DNA from: Streptomyces sp. WM6378
Lineage (GTDB): Bacteria > Actinomycetota > Actinomycetes > Streptomycetales > Streptomycetaceae
DNA: 64,000 nucleotides
Assembly (NCBI RefSeq): GCF_001279695.1
Contig: NZ_LGDD01000307.1
Coordinates: 1 to 64,000, forward strand
Reading direction: 5' to 3'
This document shows, in pieces, positions 42,613 through 51,283 of this stretch. Each line of letters begins with the position of its first letter. Position 1 is the stretch's first letter. Made by a program: the position numbers and the translations under genes. The notes below the pieces were generated by a model, which was given only the letters and a program-made list of their open reading frames with translations, searched no databases and had not been told where the DNA came from.

Positions 42613-43326
42613 GTGGACGACAACTCGGCCGCAGGTGGTCCGGTCGGCGCGGGAGGGATGGTCTGGTACGCCTCGTACGGCTCCAACATGCATCTCGACC
42701 GGCTCGCCCACTACGTCGAAGGCGGGCGGCCGCCGGGCGCGGCCCGGGCGTACCCGGGATGCCGGGACCGTCGGCCGCCCGCCGCGTCCGTCCCGGTGGA
42801 GCTGCGCGGGGCGCTCTACTTCGCGACCCGGTCGCCGGTCTGGCAGGGCGGCCGGGCCTTCTACGATCCCGATGCGGACGGCGTCGTGCTGGCCCGCGCC
42901 CACCTGGTCTCGGCGGGTCAGTTCGCCGACATCGTGGCGCAGGAGATGTACCGGGAACCCGGCGCGGACCTCGACCTCGGCGAGGTGCTGGGCACGGGAC
43001 GGGCGGTGCTGGGCGACGGGCGGTACGAAACCCTCGTCTGTACGGGCCGGCTCGACGGCCGGCCCGTGCTCACGTTCACCGCCCCCTGGCGCATGGCCGA
43101 GGTCGCCTGCACAGCCCCCTCGGCCGCCTACCTCCGGCACCTGGCCATGGGGCTGCTGGAAGCGGGTACTTGGGACAAGGACGTGGTCACCGCCTATTTG
43201 GCGGACTGCCCGGGCACGTCGGGCCTGTGGACCGCGCGAGCCGTCGCGGAACTCCTCGCGGAGCGACACCGTCCACGGGAGCGGACTGAAAACGTCCGCA
43301 ACAACCGGCTCCCGCCCACCTGTTGA
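42613..43326 (+). CDS. Gamma-glutamylcyclotransferase-fold protein
   Basis: 237 residues. WYASYGSNMHLDRL near residue 18 is the signature of the GGCT/AIG2-like fold, and EMYREPGADLDL follows further on. True gamma-glutamylcyclotransferases have a catalytic Glu later in the fold, which could not be confidently placed. Homologues in Streptomyces are sometimes mislabelled as histone deacetylases. GTG start with GAGAGG upstream. Confidence 0.72.
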   Translation: MDDNSAAGGPVGAGGMVWYASYGSNMHLDRLAHYVEGGRPPGAARAYPGCRDRRPPAASVPVELRGALYFATRSPVWQGGRAFYDPDADGVVLARAHLVSAGQFADIVAQEMYREPGADLDLGEVLGTGRAVLGDGRYETLVCTGRLDGRPVLTFTAPWRMAEVACTAPSAAYLRHLAMGLLEAGTWDKDVVTAYLADCPGTSGLWTARAVAELLAERHRPRERTENVRNNRLPPTC

Positions 43327-43417
43327 GCGGGTCGGGCCAGTTCTTGGCCGCCCGCCTCACCTCCGTACTCTTACGCAGGCGGCAAGGAAAAGGGACCGCG
43401 TTGCGAGGAGGACGGGA

Positions 43418-43972
43418 ATGACGATGACTCTGCGGGTGGAGGCGACGGCGACGTCGGGCGGGCTCGTGCTGCGGCCCTGGCTTGCGGACGACGCCGAGGC
43501 TGTCATCGAGGCGTACCGCGACCCCGAGATAGCCCGCTGGACAACCACTGCGATGGAGACCCCTAAGGACGCCCTGCGATGGCTCGAAAGGCAGTGGGAG
43601 GGCCGGGAGACCGGGAAGCGGCTCAGCTTCGCGGTCTGCGAGGCCCAACTCGACGGCAGGTACGGCAAGTTGCTGTGCAACATCTCCCTCAAGTGGAACG
43701 AAGAGGGCCGTGAAGTCGGCGAGGTCGGCTACTGGACCATGGCCCACGCCCGTGGCCAGGGCGTGGCCCCGCGCGCCCTGGAAGCGCTCTCGGGGTGGGC
43801 CTTCGACGCCTTCGCCGGTGACGGGCTGCGCCGCCTCGAACTGCTCCACCAGGTCGACAACCTGGCCTCGTGCCGCGTCGCGGAGAAGACCGGCTACCGC
43901 CTGGACCGGATCCTCCCCGCCCACCCGCCCTACCCCAGGGACGGCCACGTCCACGTACGCGACGCGGGCTGA
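43418..43972 (+). CDS. GNAT-family N-acetyltransferase (RimJ/RimL type)
   Basis: 184 residues, start after GAGGAG. Features: LVLRPWLADDAEAVIEAYRDPEIARW at the N-terminus, the acetyl-CoA segment GYWTMAHARGQGVAPRALEAL, and LLHQVDNLASCRVAEKTGYRLD. It acetylates an amine on protein N-termini or small molecules; substrate unknown. Confidence 0.88.
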   Translation: MTMTLRVEATATSGGLVLRPWLADDAEAVIEAYRDPEIARWTTTAMETPKDALRWLERQWEGRETGKRLSFAVCEAQLDGRYGKLLCNISLKWNEEGREVGEVGYWTMAHARGQGVAPRALEALSGWAFDAFAGDGLRRLELLHQVDNLASCRVAEKTGYRLDRILPAHPPYPRDGHVHVRDAG

Positions 43973-44092
43973 CCCGCATACGGGCTTGCCCTTGCGCGGC
44001 CGTTCCCCCGTACGGCCCCCGATCTGGGCGCGAGGCGGGCTCCGGGTGCCAAGATCTCCGCGTATTGGTGGGTTCGGCATTCCTGGAGTCCC

Positions 44093-45067
44093 ATGTCCGG
44101 CTGGTCTCGCTCCCGTATCGGCTGCTGTCTCACGGCGCTCGCCGCCGCGCTCTCACTCGGGTTCGCCGTCCCGCGGGCCGCGCCCGGCGACCCCCGACCC
44201 GGCCCGTACTGGGTGAACCCGGTGAGCTCGGCCGCCACGCAGGCCGCCGAGTGGCGCCGGGCCGGGCGCACCGCGGACGCCGCGCTCATCGAGCGCATCT
44301 CGCTGCGGCCGCAGGCGGAATGGCCGCCGCCCGAGGGGGTCGAGCAGTCGGTGCGGGGCGTCACGAGTGCGGCCGCGCTCGCCGGACGGGTCCCGGTCCT
44401 CGTCGCGTACAACATCCCCCACCGCGACTGCGACGGCGACTCGCAGGGCGGTGCCGACAGCGCGGCCGGCTACCGGCTGTGGATCGACGCGTTCGCGCGC
44501 GGCATCGGCGAGCGCCCGGCCTTGGTGATCGTCGAGCCGGACGCGGTCGCGCAGCTGGTGGACGGCTGCGAGTCCGCCCCCTCCAAGGAGCGGATCGCTC
44601 TCCTCGCGTACGCCGTAGGGCAGTTGAAGCGGGGACCGGCGACGAAGGTGTATCTGGACGCCGGGCACTCCGACTGGATCACCGACCTGTCGACCCTGGC
44701 GGACCAGCTGGTCCGGGCGGGCGTGGGCAAGGCGGACGGGTTCTCGCTCAACGTCTCCGCGTTCCAGACGAACGCGTCCAGCGCCGCGTACGGGCACCGG
44801 CTCTCGGCGGCGCTCGGCGGCAAGCACTTCGTCCTCGACACCAGCCGCAACGGCAACGGCCCGTACGCGGGCAGCGACTCCTGGTGCAACCCGCCCGGCC
44901 GGGCCCTCGGCACCCCGCCCACGGCGACCACGGGCGATCCGCTGATCGACGCCTACCTGTGGATCAAGCGCCCCGGCGAATCGGACGGCGACTGCCGGGG
45001 CGGGCCGAGCGCGGGGCAGTGGTGGCCGGAGTACGCGTTGGAGCTGGCGCGGAGGGCGGGTGCGTGA
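44093..45067 (+). CDS. Secreted GH6 cellulase (endoglucanase/cellobiohydrolase)
   Basis: 324 residues with a signal peptide (about 1-30) and no binding module. GH6 landmarks: VLVAYNIPHRDCDGDSQGGA with the catalytic Asp, VIVEPDAVAQL, YLDAGHSDW, NVSAFQTN, FVLDTSRNGNGP and WIKRPGESDG. It cleaves beta-1,4-glucan with inversion, outside the cell. No CebR-type operator is visible upstream, which is unusual for a Streptomyces cellulase. Closed by a strong terminator. Confidence 0.92.
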   Translation: MSGWSRSRIGCCLTALAAALSLGFAVPRAAPGDPRPGPYWVNPVSSAATQAAEWRRAGRTADAALIERISLRPQAEWPPPEGVEQSVRGVTSAAALAGRVPVLVAYNIPHRDCDGDSQGGADSAAGYRLWIDAFARGIGERPALVIVEPDAVAQLVDGCESAPSKERIALLAYAVGQLKRGPATKVYLDAGHSDWITDLSTLADQLVRAGVGKADGFSLNVSAFQTNASSAAYGHRLSAALGGKHFVLDTSRNGNGPYAGSDSWCNPPGRALGTPPTATTGDPLIDAYLWIKRPGESDGDCRGGPSAGQWWPEYALELARRAGA

Positions 45068-45070
45068 GCG

Positions 45071-45100
45071 GTGGGCGCCCGAGAGAATCCGGGCGCCCAC
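45071..45100. terminator. Terminator hairpin after the GH6 gene
   Basis: GTGGGCGCCCG and CGGGCGCCCAC make a perfect 11-bp stem with an 8-base loop. It lies between the convergent GH6 gene and a 49-residue gene and can serve both. Confidence 0.8.
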
Positions 45101-45108
45101 CTCACGGT

Positions 45109-45258
45109 TCAGCTCCTCTGGCGCTCCTCCTTCGGGCGCTCCTCCCGCCTCTCTGTCGTCTTCATTCCCTTCTTGGGCGTACCGGTCCCGACGGGCCGGA
45201 CGCGGGCGGCCTCGGCTCGGATCATGGCGTTGAGCGCCGCGAACGGGTCGATGGGCAT
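45109..45258 (-). CDS. Small charged protein of unknown function
   Basis: 49 residues from the ATG at 45258 with AAGGTGG upstream. The N-terminal part is a likely helix (MPIDPFAALNAMIRAEAARV) and the rest is basic and Glu/Arg-rich (TERREERPKEERQRS). No known family was recognised. The good ribosome site, GC3-rich codon use and clear terminator support a real gene. Confidence 0.6.
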   Translation of the reverse strand: MPIDPFAALNAMIRAEAARVRPVGTGTPKKGMKTTERREERPKEERQRS

Positions 45259-45318
45259 GGTTGAACCACCTTGCTGCGTAGGTGAGTTGACTGACCGATC
45301 CGGTTCCGTACGGAACGG

Positions 45319-45663
45319 TCAGCAGCGCAGCACCACACAGCGAACGCCCGTCGCGGCAGCGGGCCGACGGGCGTTGTCGTACGCGGCGGAGGGCGGCGAC
45401 ACGGATTCCGGTCGCGGCGCCTCGGCCACCGGCGGGCGGACCGGCCGCGCGGGCCGGAACGGCTGCACGGGAAGTACCGCTTCGGCCGCGTCCTGGACGC
45501 CCTCGCTCGACGGCTCGGGGGCGACCGACACCGCGGCCGCGTCCACCGTCCGCTCCTCGCACGCCTGCACTCCAGGCGTTGCCCCGAACAGCGCGCAGAG
45601 CACCGACAGCACCACGAGGACGCGGCGCAGGGCGGCGAGGGAGGCGGACGGCACGAGGACCAC
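45319..45663 (-). CDS. Small secreted Pro/Ala-rich protein
   Basis: 114 residues from a GTG at 45663 (or GTG 45654). A signal peptide (LRRVLVVLSVLCALFGATPG) is followed by a disordered Pro/Ala/Arg-rich mature part with three Cys (ACEE near the cleavage site and VRCVVLRC at the end). Unknown function. Ribosome site is weak, so this is less certain than its neighbours. Confidence 0.5.
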   Translation of the reverse strand: MVLVPSASLAALRRVLVVLSVLCALFGATPGVQACEERTVDAAAVSVAPEPSSEGVQDAAEAVLPVQPFRPARPVRPPVAEAPRPESVSPPSAAYDNARRPAAATGVRCVVLRC

Positions 45664-45864
45664 TCTGCCCAGCTATGCCCGTTACGTGCAGGAACCCCGG
45701 GCAGATCCGCTCTACCGGGTGACTCCTCTTGACATATCGACCTGAACTGGCACATCGAGCCGGGTCTGGCGCCGGGCACCACTGACCCGCCCTCGCGCTC
45801 GATCCTCGGGGATCGGCGGGGGCGGAGTCGTGGTCGCGACCGTGCGGGACCCAGCTCTCGGGAT

Positions 45865-46059
45865 CTAGCTCTGCGGAGGGGGGTCCTGCGGCTTGTCGGA
45901 GCCCAGCTGCTCGTTGATCTTCTGCTGAGCCATGTCGACCTGGCTCTGGTACTTGTTGCCGGTCTTGGCGTCGAAGGCGTCGCCGGCCTTTTCGACTCCC
46001 TGCCGCGCGGTGTCCTCGTGCCCCTTGAGCAGGCCCTTCAGCTTGTCGAGCATCGACAT
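45865..46059 (-). CDS. Small MT0933/CsbD-like antitoxin-type protein
   Basis: 64 residues with AAGGAGG before the ATG. MLDKLKGLLKGHEDTARQGVEKAGDAFDAKTGNKYQSQVD is a helical, charged pattern shared with actinomycete MT0933-type antitoxins and CsbD-like stress proteins. No toxin gene is adjacent, so a toxin-antitoxin role is doubtful. Confidence 0.75.
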   Translation of the reverse strand: MSMLDKLKGLLKGHEDTARQGVEKAGDAFDAKTGNKYQSQVDMAQQKINEQLGSDKPQDPPPQS

Positions 46060-46154
46060 ATCTGCCTCCTTGCGGATGCTGGCACACCCAGCATCCGCGC
46101 ATTCGCCCGGATTCGCACCCCCAGGCGCAGGCCGCCCGGGGGCGGGTGGGGGCG

Positions 46155-47330
46155 TTAGCGGCACAGAGCCGTGTCCACGGCCGCCTCCACGCGCCGCTCG
46201 GCCGCCTCGTCCGACGGCTCGGTGGTCACCGCGACGTAGGCGCCCCGGCCGTCGTCGGTGGCGCCGCCCCGGGTCTCGTACCCCGGGATGTCGCCGCCGT
46301 GGCCCCAGTACGCGCCGCCGCACGACAGCGGCCGGCTCACGATCCCCAGCCCGTAGCGGTCACCGTGGCCGAGCGCTTCGGCCGGGACAGTGGTACGCAT
46401 CTGGGCGAGCTGGGCAGCGGGGAGGAGACCGCCCCCGAGAAGGGCGGTGTAGAACCGGTCGAGGTCGGAGTTGGTGGAGATCATCTGGCCTGCCGCCCAG
46501 CCCCAGGAGGGGTCCATCTCGGTGAAGTCGCGCAGCGGCGCGCCCGCCGAGTCTCTGCGGTAGCCCTTGGGGTGGGCCTCGCGGATGGTCATGTCACCGA
46601 CGGCGGGGAAGTAGGTGTGGCGCAGCCCGACGCGGTCGACGACGCGGTGGGTGATCTCCTCGGCGAGCGGCCGGCCGGTGACCTTCTGGACGATCAGGCC
46701 TGCGAACAGGTAATTCGTGTTGCTGTACGCCCATTTCGTGCCCGGCGGGAAGTCGGCCTTGTGCTTCAGGGCGCGGTCGAGCAGCTCGCGGGGTTCGAAG
46801 TACTGGTACCGGACGGCGTCGACGTCCAGGCCGTCGGTGTAGTTGGGGAGTCCGCTGGTGTGCTGGAGGAGCTGGCGGACGGTGATGTGGCGCCCGTCGA
46901 TGCCTTCGCCCCGTACGAGTCCGGGGAGGTAGGTCTCGACCGACGCGTCGAGGCCGATCTTCCCCTCCCCGACCAGTTGCAGCACGACCACCGCGGTGAA
47001 CGTCTTGGTGTTGCTGCCGATCCGCACCTGCCCGTCCTTGGGCACCTTCGAACCGGTGGCCAGGTCACCGACCCCCGCGGTGTAGTTGCGGACGTGGCCG
47101 TCACGGTCCTTGACGCCGGCCAGTGCGGCGGGCATGCCGTCGTTCCGCACCAGTGCGTCGAGACTCTGCTGTACGGAGTCCGGCTTGGCGGCCGCGGACG
47201 CCGAGGGCGGTGTCAGCGCCCCCATCGCCACCACCGCGGCGGCCACGGCCACTGAGGCCGACAAGAACCTGCGCCGACCGGACCGCCGCCCCTCGGACGA
47301 ACCGCACCCCTGCCATGTCTGCTCGCGCAC
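46155..47330 (-). CDS. Secreted serine hydrolase (class C beta-lactamase / DD-peptidase family)
   Basis: 391 residues from a GTG. A Tat-type signal (GRRRFLSASVAVAAAVVAMG) precedes a penicillin-binding fold with S-x-x-K as IGSNTKTF, Y-x-N as AYSNTNY and an HGG box in YWGHGGDIPGY. Members are D-alanyl-D-alanine peptidases, esterases or beta-lactamases; DD-peptidase-like activity is the best guess given the secreted form and length. Confidence 0.9.
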   Translation of the reverse strand: MREQTWQGCGSSEGRRSGRRRFLSASVAVAAAVVAMGALTPPSASAAAKPDSVQQSLDALVRNDGMPAALAGVKDRDGHVRNYTAGVGDLATGSKVPKDGQVRIGSNTKTFTAVVVLQLVGEGKIGLDASVETYLPGLVRGEGIDGRHITVRQLLQHTSGLPNYTDGLDVDAVRYQYFEPRELLDRALKHKADFPPGTKWAYSNTNYLFAGLIVQKVTGRPLAEEITHRVVDRVGLRHTYFPAVGDMTIREAHPKGYRRDSAGAPLRDFTEMDPSWGWAAGQMISTNSDLDRFYTALLGGGLLPAAQLAQMRTTVPAEALGHGDRYGLGIVSRPLSCGGAYWGHGGDIPGYETRGGATDDGRGAYVAVTTEPSDEAAERRVEAAVDTALCR

Positions 47331-47448
47331 GAAGCAACTCCCTTGGAATCATTGGGAAACCAGCGAAATCTTCCGGGCCCAACGTTTCCGGATACGGCCG
47401 CCCGAGGTGATCAGGCTGCCCACCCGATTTCGGGTGGGGACAACCCCC

Positions 47449-48732
47449 TTACTCCTTCAGGGACTTCGCGAACAGGCCGTAGAGCTTGTGGTTCGCCTCG
47501 TCCTGGTTCGGGATGAGGACGAGTACGCGAATGGTCAGCTTTCCCTTGGCCGGGACGATGTGGACGCCCTCGGGAGGAGAGCCGAGGGCGACGTTGCCGT
47601 CGGAGCCGTCGTCGATGATCAGCCCCCAGAAGCTGGTTTCGAATTCCGGGGCGAGCACCGACCCGTCCGGGAGCTGACCGAAGCCGACATTCCAGTGCTT
47701 CACATCGGTCTCCCCGGCGTGCATGGTGACGTCGTAGGAGTGGATGTACTTGTGGGTCTGCCAGTCCTGCCAGGCCGAGTTGAATTTGTAGTCGACCTTG
47801 AGGTTCTTGTTGGCCGCGGTGAAGTTCACGGTGTCCGGTTCCGACTCCTGGCCGCCGCGGACGGCCGTCGCCGTCACGCTGTGCTTGCCCAGCGACCAGC
47901 CGCCCTCGCGGGCGTAACTCCACACGTTGCTGGTCACCTTGGCGGTGCCGAGCCGGGTGCCGCCCGCGGTGAGCGTGACCGTGTCGGCGTTGAACGCGAC
48001 GCCGTCGACGGCGGCCCCGCTGTCCACTTCGGCGCCCGCCTTGGGCGACCTGATGTCCACGACGGGCGTGGGCAGGGTGACGTAGAAGCGCAGCGGCGCC
48101 CGGCCGGACTGCACGTTGTCGCGCACGGCGATGGCGGACAGGTCGTGCTGACCGAGCGGCCAGTCCGTGTCCGGGGCGTACTCCCACTTGTTGTCCTTGA
48201 CCGGGCAGCTGCCGAGGAGCCTGGCCCCTTCGTGGAGCAGCACCTGCTGGACGTCGGGGGCCGCGTTGCCCTGGATCGCCTGGCGGCGGTCCTGGATCTG
48301 CGCGCTGGGCTTCGGTGCGGTGAACACCGGCAGCGGCACGGGCTTGTTGAAGGCGAGCGCGGACTGGGCCTGGTCGTTCCAGGTGCCGGTGGAGCTGCCG
48401 GAGAGCGGGGTCTTCGTGAGGTCGGTGATCGAAGAGTTGGCGGGGACGGGCAACTGCGCGCCGCCCTGGTTGGTCCGCGTGAAGAGGATGTTGTCCCGAT
48501 CGGTGTTGTTGACGACGCTGCTCACACCGTCGTCGCTCTGGTCGAAGCCGTAGTCGCTGAAGTTGTTCGCCGTGCCGTTGGCCGGAATGACGAGGATTTT
48601 GGTGCGCGGTCCCCCGACGTTGTAATTGACGTCGGCGAACAGGGAGAAGGCGTTCTTGGGCGCCGATTCCTTTCCCCGTCCGGTGATGACGTACGGCTCG
48701 TCGGCGGCCTTTCCGTTCCCCTTGGCGGTCAT
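47449..48732 (-). CDS. Beta-gamma-crystallin-like / Ig-like multidomain protein of unknown function
   Basis: 427 residues from the ATG at 48732. Residues 25-100 resemble a beta-gamma-crystallin fold (FSLFADVNYNVGGPR, then VSSVVNNTDRDNILF). Two bacterial Ig-like repeats follow, each with a G-x-W/Y-x-Y segment (NKWEYAPDTDWPLGQHDLSA and NVWSYAREGGWSLGKHSVTA). The C-terminal 120 residues look like a beta-sandwich binding domain (VKHWNVGFGQLPDGS). No signal peptide was found, odd for domains usually found outside cells. Function unknown. Confidence 0.7.
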   Translation of the reverse strand: MTAKGNGKAADEPYVITGRGKESAPKNAFSLFADVNYNVGGPRTKILVIPANGTANNFSDYGFDQSDDGVSSVVNNTDRDNILFTRTNQGGAQLPVPANSSITDLTKTPLSGSSTGTWNDQAQSALAFNKPVPLPVFTAPKPSAQIQDRRQAIQGNAAPDVQQVLLHEGARLLGSCPVKDNKWEYAPDTDWPLGQHDLSAIAVRDNVQSGRAPLRFYVTLPTPVVDIRSPKAGAEVDSGAAVDGVAFNADTVTLTAGGTRLGTAKVTSNVWSYAREGGWSLGKHSVTATAVRGGQESEPDTVNFTAANKNLKVDYKFNSAWQDWQTHKYIHSYDVTMHAGETDVKHWNVGFGQLPDGSVLAPEFETSFWGLIIDDGSDGNVALGSPPEGVHIVPAKGKLTIRVLVLIPNQDEANHKLYGLFAKSLKE

Positions 48733-49052
48733 GCGCGTCCCCAATCTCTCGGCCGATTCGGTGGGCGCAAGGCTGCCCGCGGTATGTGAGGCCGTCAATT
48801 GCGCAGGGCTCGTTCGCGTGGCGTTCAGGCCAGCGGGGGTGGTGGCTGAATTCCGGGCGGCGCGGGTGGGGAATGGGGGTGATTCCAAGGAGGGTTCCAA
48901 GCCCCGTGCGGGCGGCGCCACCCGTACCCTGCGTGGTCACTCACGAGCGGCGGCGCACCGGACTGGCCGAGTCGATGACGATCCGGTGAGCGGCCGGTGC
49001 GCCCTTCGTCCGGTTCAAGTCCTAGGTTTTTCAGGGTAGTTGGGGCGTGAAG
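48733..49052. other. Intergenic stretch without a supported gene
   Basis: About 320 bases upstream of the crystallin/Ig gene. Reading frames here have shadow-like translations. It presumably carries that gene's promoter and the end of the next gene's transcript. Confidence 0.45.
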
Positions 49053-49850
49053 CTAGCCCCGGCCGCGGATCATCGCCATCAGCAGTTCGTGGGTCTCGGC
49101 GTCGGCAGCCGCCACGAGGCCGCGGCCGTCCGGACCGAGCGGGGCGCCGTCGATGCCGGTGACCACGCAGCCGGCCGCCCGGCACAAGGCGATGCCGGCG
49201 GCGAAGTGCACGCTGCCCGAGAGGTCGCCGCCGTCGGTGACGTAGGCGGCCCGCTTGCCGGCCGCGACCCAGGTCAGCGCCAGCGTCGTGGACACCACCC
49301 TCGGCCGGAACCGGGCGACGAAGTCGGGGTGGGCAAGCAGGTCGGTGGCGCGGAACCCGGGCGCGTTCGGGAACGGCGGATCCAGGTTGACGTCCACCAG
49401 GCGCGTGGCTGGCGAGGGCACCAGCACGTCGTCGCTCCCGTCACGCCGTACCCAGGCGGTCTCGCCGTCGGTGCAGAAGACCTCGCCGCCGAACGGGTCG
49501 GCCACTGCCGCCGCCCTGTCGCGCAGCGCCACGTTGACGGCCACCAGCATGCTGGCGACGGCGTAGTTCAGCGTGCCGCACAACGGGTCCACCAGCCACT
49601 GGCGCCCCGCATCCGCGCCACCCTGCTGCCCGCCTTCCTCGCCGAGCACCGCGTCATCGGGCCGAGCGGCACGGATGACGTCGAGGATCGCCTTCTCCGC
49701 GGCCACGTCGGCGGCGGTGGCGAAGTCTCCGGCGCCCTTGTCGATGCGGGCGAGCCGCCGACCGTACAGGGAGCGCACCACGTCCGCGCCGGCGGCTGCC
49801 GCTGCCATCGCGACCTCGGCGTCGTCGGAACGCGCGGATGAGTTGATCAT
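49053..49850 (-). CDS. Inositol-monophosphatase-like protein with altered metal ligands
   Basis: 265 residues. The fold of the IMPase/FBPase superfamily is recognisable: LGEEGG with the first metal Glu, WLVDPLCGTLNY where the family has D-P-x-D-G-T, and SGSVHFAAGIALCRAAG where the family has W-D-x-A-A-G. So one metal-binding Asp is Cys and another is His. Catalysis as a phosphatase is therefore doubtful unless metals are bound differently. Start at ATG 49850, or GTG 49859. Confidence 0.8.
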   Translation of the reverse strand: MINSSARSDDAEVAMAAAAAGADVVRSLYGRRLARIDKGAGDFATAADVAAEKAILDVIRAARPDDAVLGEEGGQQGGADAGRQWLVDPLCGTLNYAVASMLVAVNVALRDRAAAVADPFGGEVFCTDGETAWVRRDGSDDVLVPSPATRLVDVNLDPPFPNAPGFRATDLLAHPDFVARFRPRVVSTTLALTWVAAGKRAAYVTDGGDLSGSVHFAAGIALCRAAGCVVTGIDGAPLGPDGRGLVAAADAETHELLMAMIRGRG

Positions 49851-49889
49851 GCCGCGCACAATACCGCGCCCTGTGCGGCGGTCACGGCG

Positions 49890-51161
49890 TCACCGGCCCT
49901 TCCCCACCGCCAGGCCCATCCCCGAGACCGTCGCCACGATGCCGTTCTTCTCGACGTGTACGCCGCGCAGTTGGAGGTCTTTCGCCTCCCTCGGCAGCGT
50001 GAACGAGAAGGACAGGCGGTCGGAGAGCTCCGGGGGGCGCATCGCGATCAGGCCGGTGATCAGTTTCGGGTCGATGCCCACCTTGGCGAGGAGCCAGGGG
50101 TGGTCCGCCACGACATCGACGAGGTTGACCCGCATCAGCTGGTCGATGAACTGGGGCGTACCCACCAGTTCATGGAGCTTCGCCTCGTTCTTCAGCGCCA
50201 GCTCGACGTCGTTGTCCGGGACTCCGAGCCGCTTCACCACGGCCGGTACCGAAAGGAGTGCCTTGACCCGTGCCGTGTCCCGGCTGATGAGTTCGGCGGT
50301 CTCGCGGTGCAGGGTCAGGCCCCTGTCCCGGCCCGGGCGGTACGTGGCGATGCCGGGCATGTCGAGGCTCATGCCGTCGATGTCGGTGGACAGGCCCTGG
50401 TCGCCGACGAGGCGCAGCTGGGCCTCCGCGCTGACGTGCAGCTCCTGACCCGCGATGGTCAACTTGCCGTCCGCGCCGACCGAGTTGTCGCCACGGCGGC
50501 TGAACTTGACCTGGGATGCGGCGAGTTCACGGTTCAGGTCGTCGAACGACAGGGTGATCTCGCCGTCCAGGTTGCCGACGACCGCACCGCTGATGTCGCT
50601 GGGCAGATTGCCCGTCAGCTCGATGTCGCGCGCGCTGGCCCGCACCTTCGCGAGGGACACGCGGTCGGCGGGCACGTGCGGCACGGTGACGTCCACGCGC
50701 TCCAGGTGCTTGTCCAGGACCTGGGTGAGGAAGGGGAAGCCGTGGATGTCCACCTGGGGCGCGGCCGCCAGCTGGAGGTCGTTCTGGATCGCCTGCTGCG
50801 CCTTCTTCTCCGCGTACATCGCCGCGCAGCGGTCCGCGAGGACCAGGAAGGCGGCGCCCACCACCAGGGCGACGAGCAGTTTGGCCGCGCGGGGCACGGC
50901 CGCGAGCAGGCTCCCCCGACTGCGGCGACAGCGCCTGGCGCGGCGGCGCTGCGGCCGGGACCAGAAGTCGTGGTCGGGGTCGGCGTCCACCAGGCCGGAG
51001 GGCGCCTCGGCCGGTATCGCTTCCGGTATCTCCTGGGTGGCGTAACCGGGGTCGTTCCAGGGTTCCTCGGCCGGGTGGGGGTCGGGCTCGGGGTCTGCCA
51101 GGGCCGCCAGTTCGTCATAGGGGTTGCGGTAGCGAGCGTGCATGCGTGTGGGGGGTCGCAT
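49890..51161 (-). CDS. LmeA-like (DUF2993) membrane-anchored protein
   Basis: 423 residues: a polar N-terminus of about 90 residues, one membrane segment (AAKLLVALVVGAAFLVLAD), and a long beta-rich DUF2993 domain outside the membrane. LmeA in mycobacteria supports lipomannan elongation and mannan synthesis; in Streptomyces the role is unproved but fits with the GT87-type enzyme elsewhere in the window. ATG at 51161 chosen; 51143 is possible. Confidence 0.82.
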   Translation of the reverse strand: MRPPTRMHARYRNPYDELAALADPEPDPHPAEEPWNDPGYATQEIPEAIPAEAPSGLVDADPDHDFWSRPQRRRARRCRRSRGSLLAAVPRAAKLLVALVVGAAFLVLADRCAAMYAEKKAQQAIQNDLQLAAAPQVDIHGFPFLTQVLDKHLERVDVTVPHVPADRVSLAKVRASARDIELTGNLPSDISGAVVGNLDGEITLSFDDLNRELAASQVKFSRRGDNSVGADGKLTIAGQELHVSAEAQLRLVGDQGLSTDIDGMSLDMPGIATYRPGRDRGLTLHRETAELISRDTARVKALLSVPAVVKRLGVPDNDVELALKNEAKLHELVGTPQFIDQLMRVNLVDVVADHPWLLAKVGIDPKLITGLIAMRPPELSDRLSFSFTLPREAKDLQLRGVHVEKNGIVATVSGMGLAVGKGR

Positions 51162-51283
51162 CGGCTCATCCCACCACACGTGATCCACTCGTCCGCAACC
51201 CACTACCGGCGGTACGTCCCAAATGGCCCGAACCCTGACGCCCCGTTGACCCCCGCGCGGCGCGCAGGGTGGCGAACAACACG

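Noticed and set aside
42613..43326. Histone deacetylase
   Set aside because: The YASYGSNM signature indicates the gamma-glutamylcyclotransferase fold, and no zinc deacetylase motifs are present.
45865..46059. Toxin-antitoxin pair
   Set aside because: Only the antitoxin-like protein is present; neighbouring genes do not resemble toxins.
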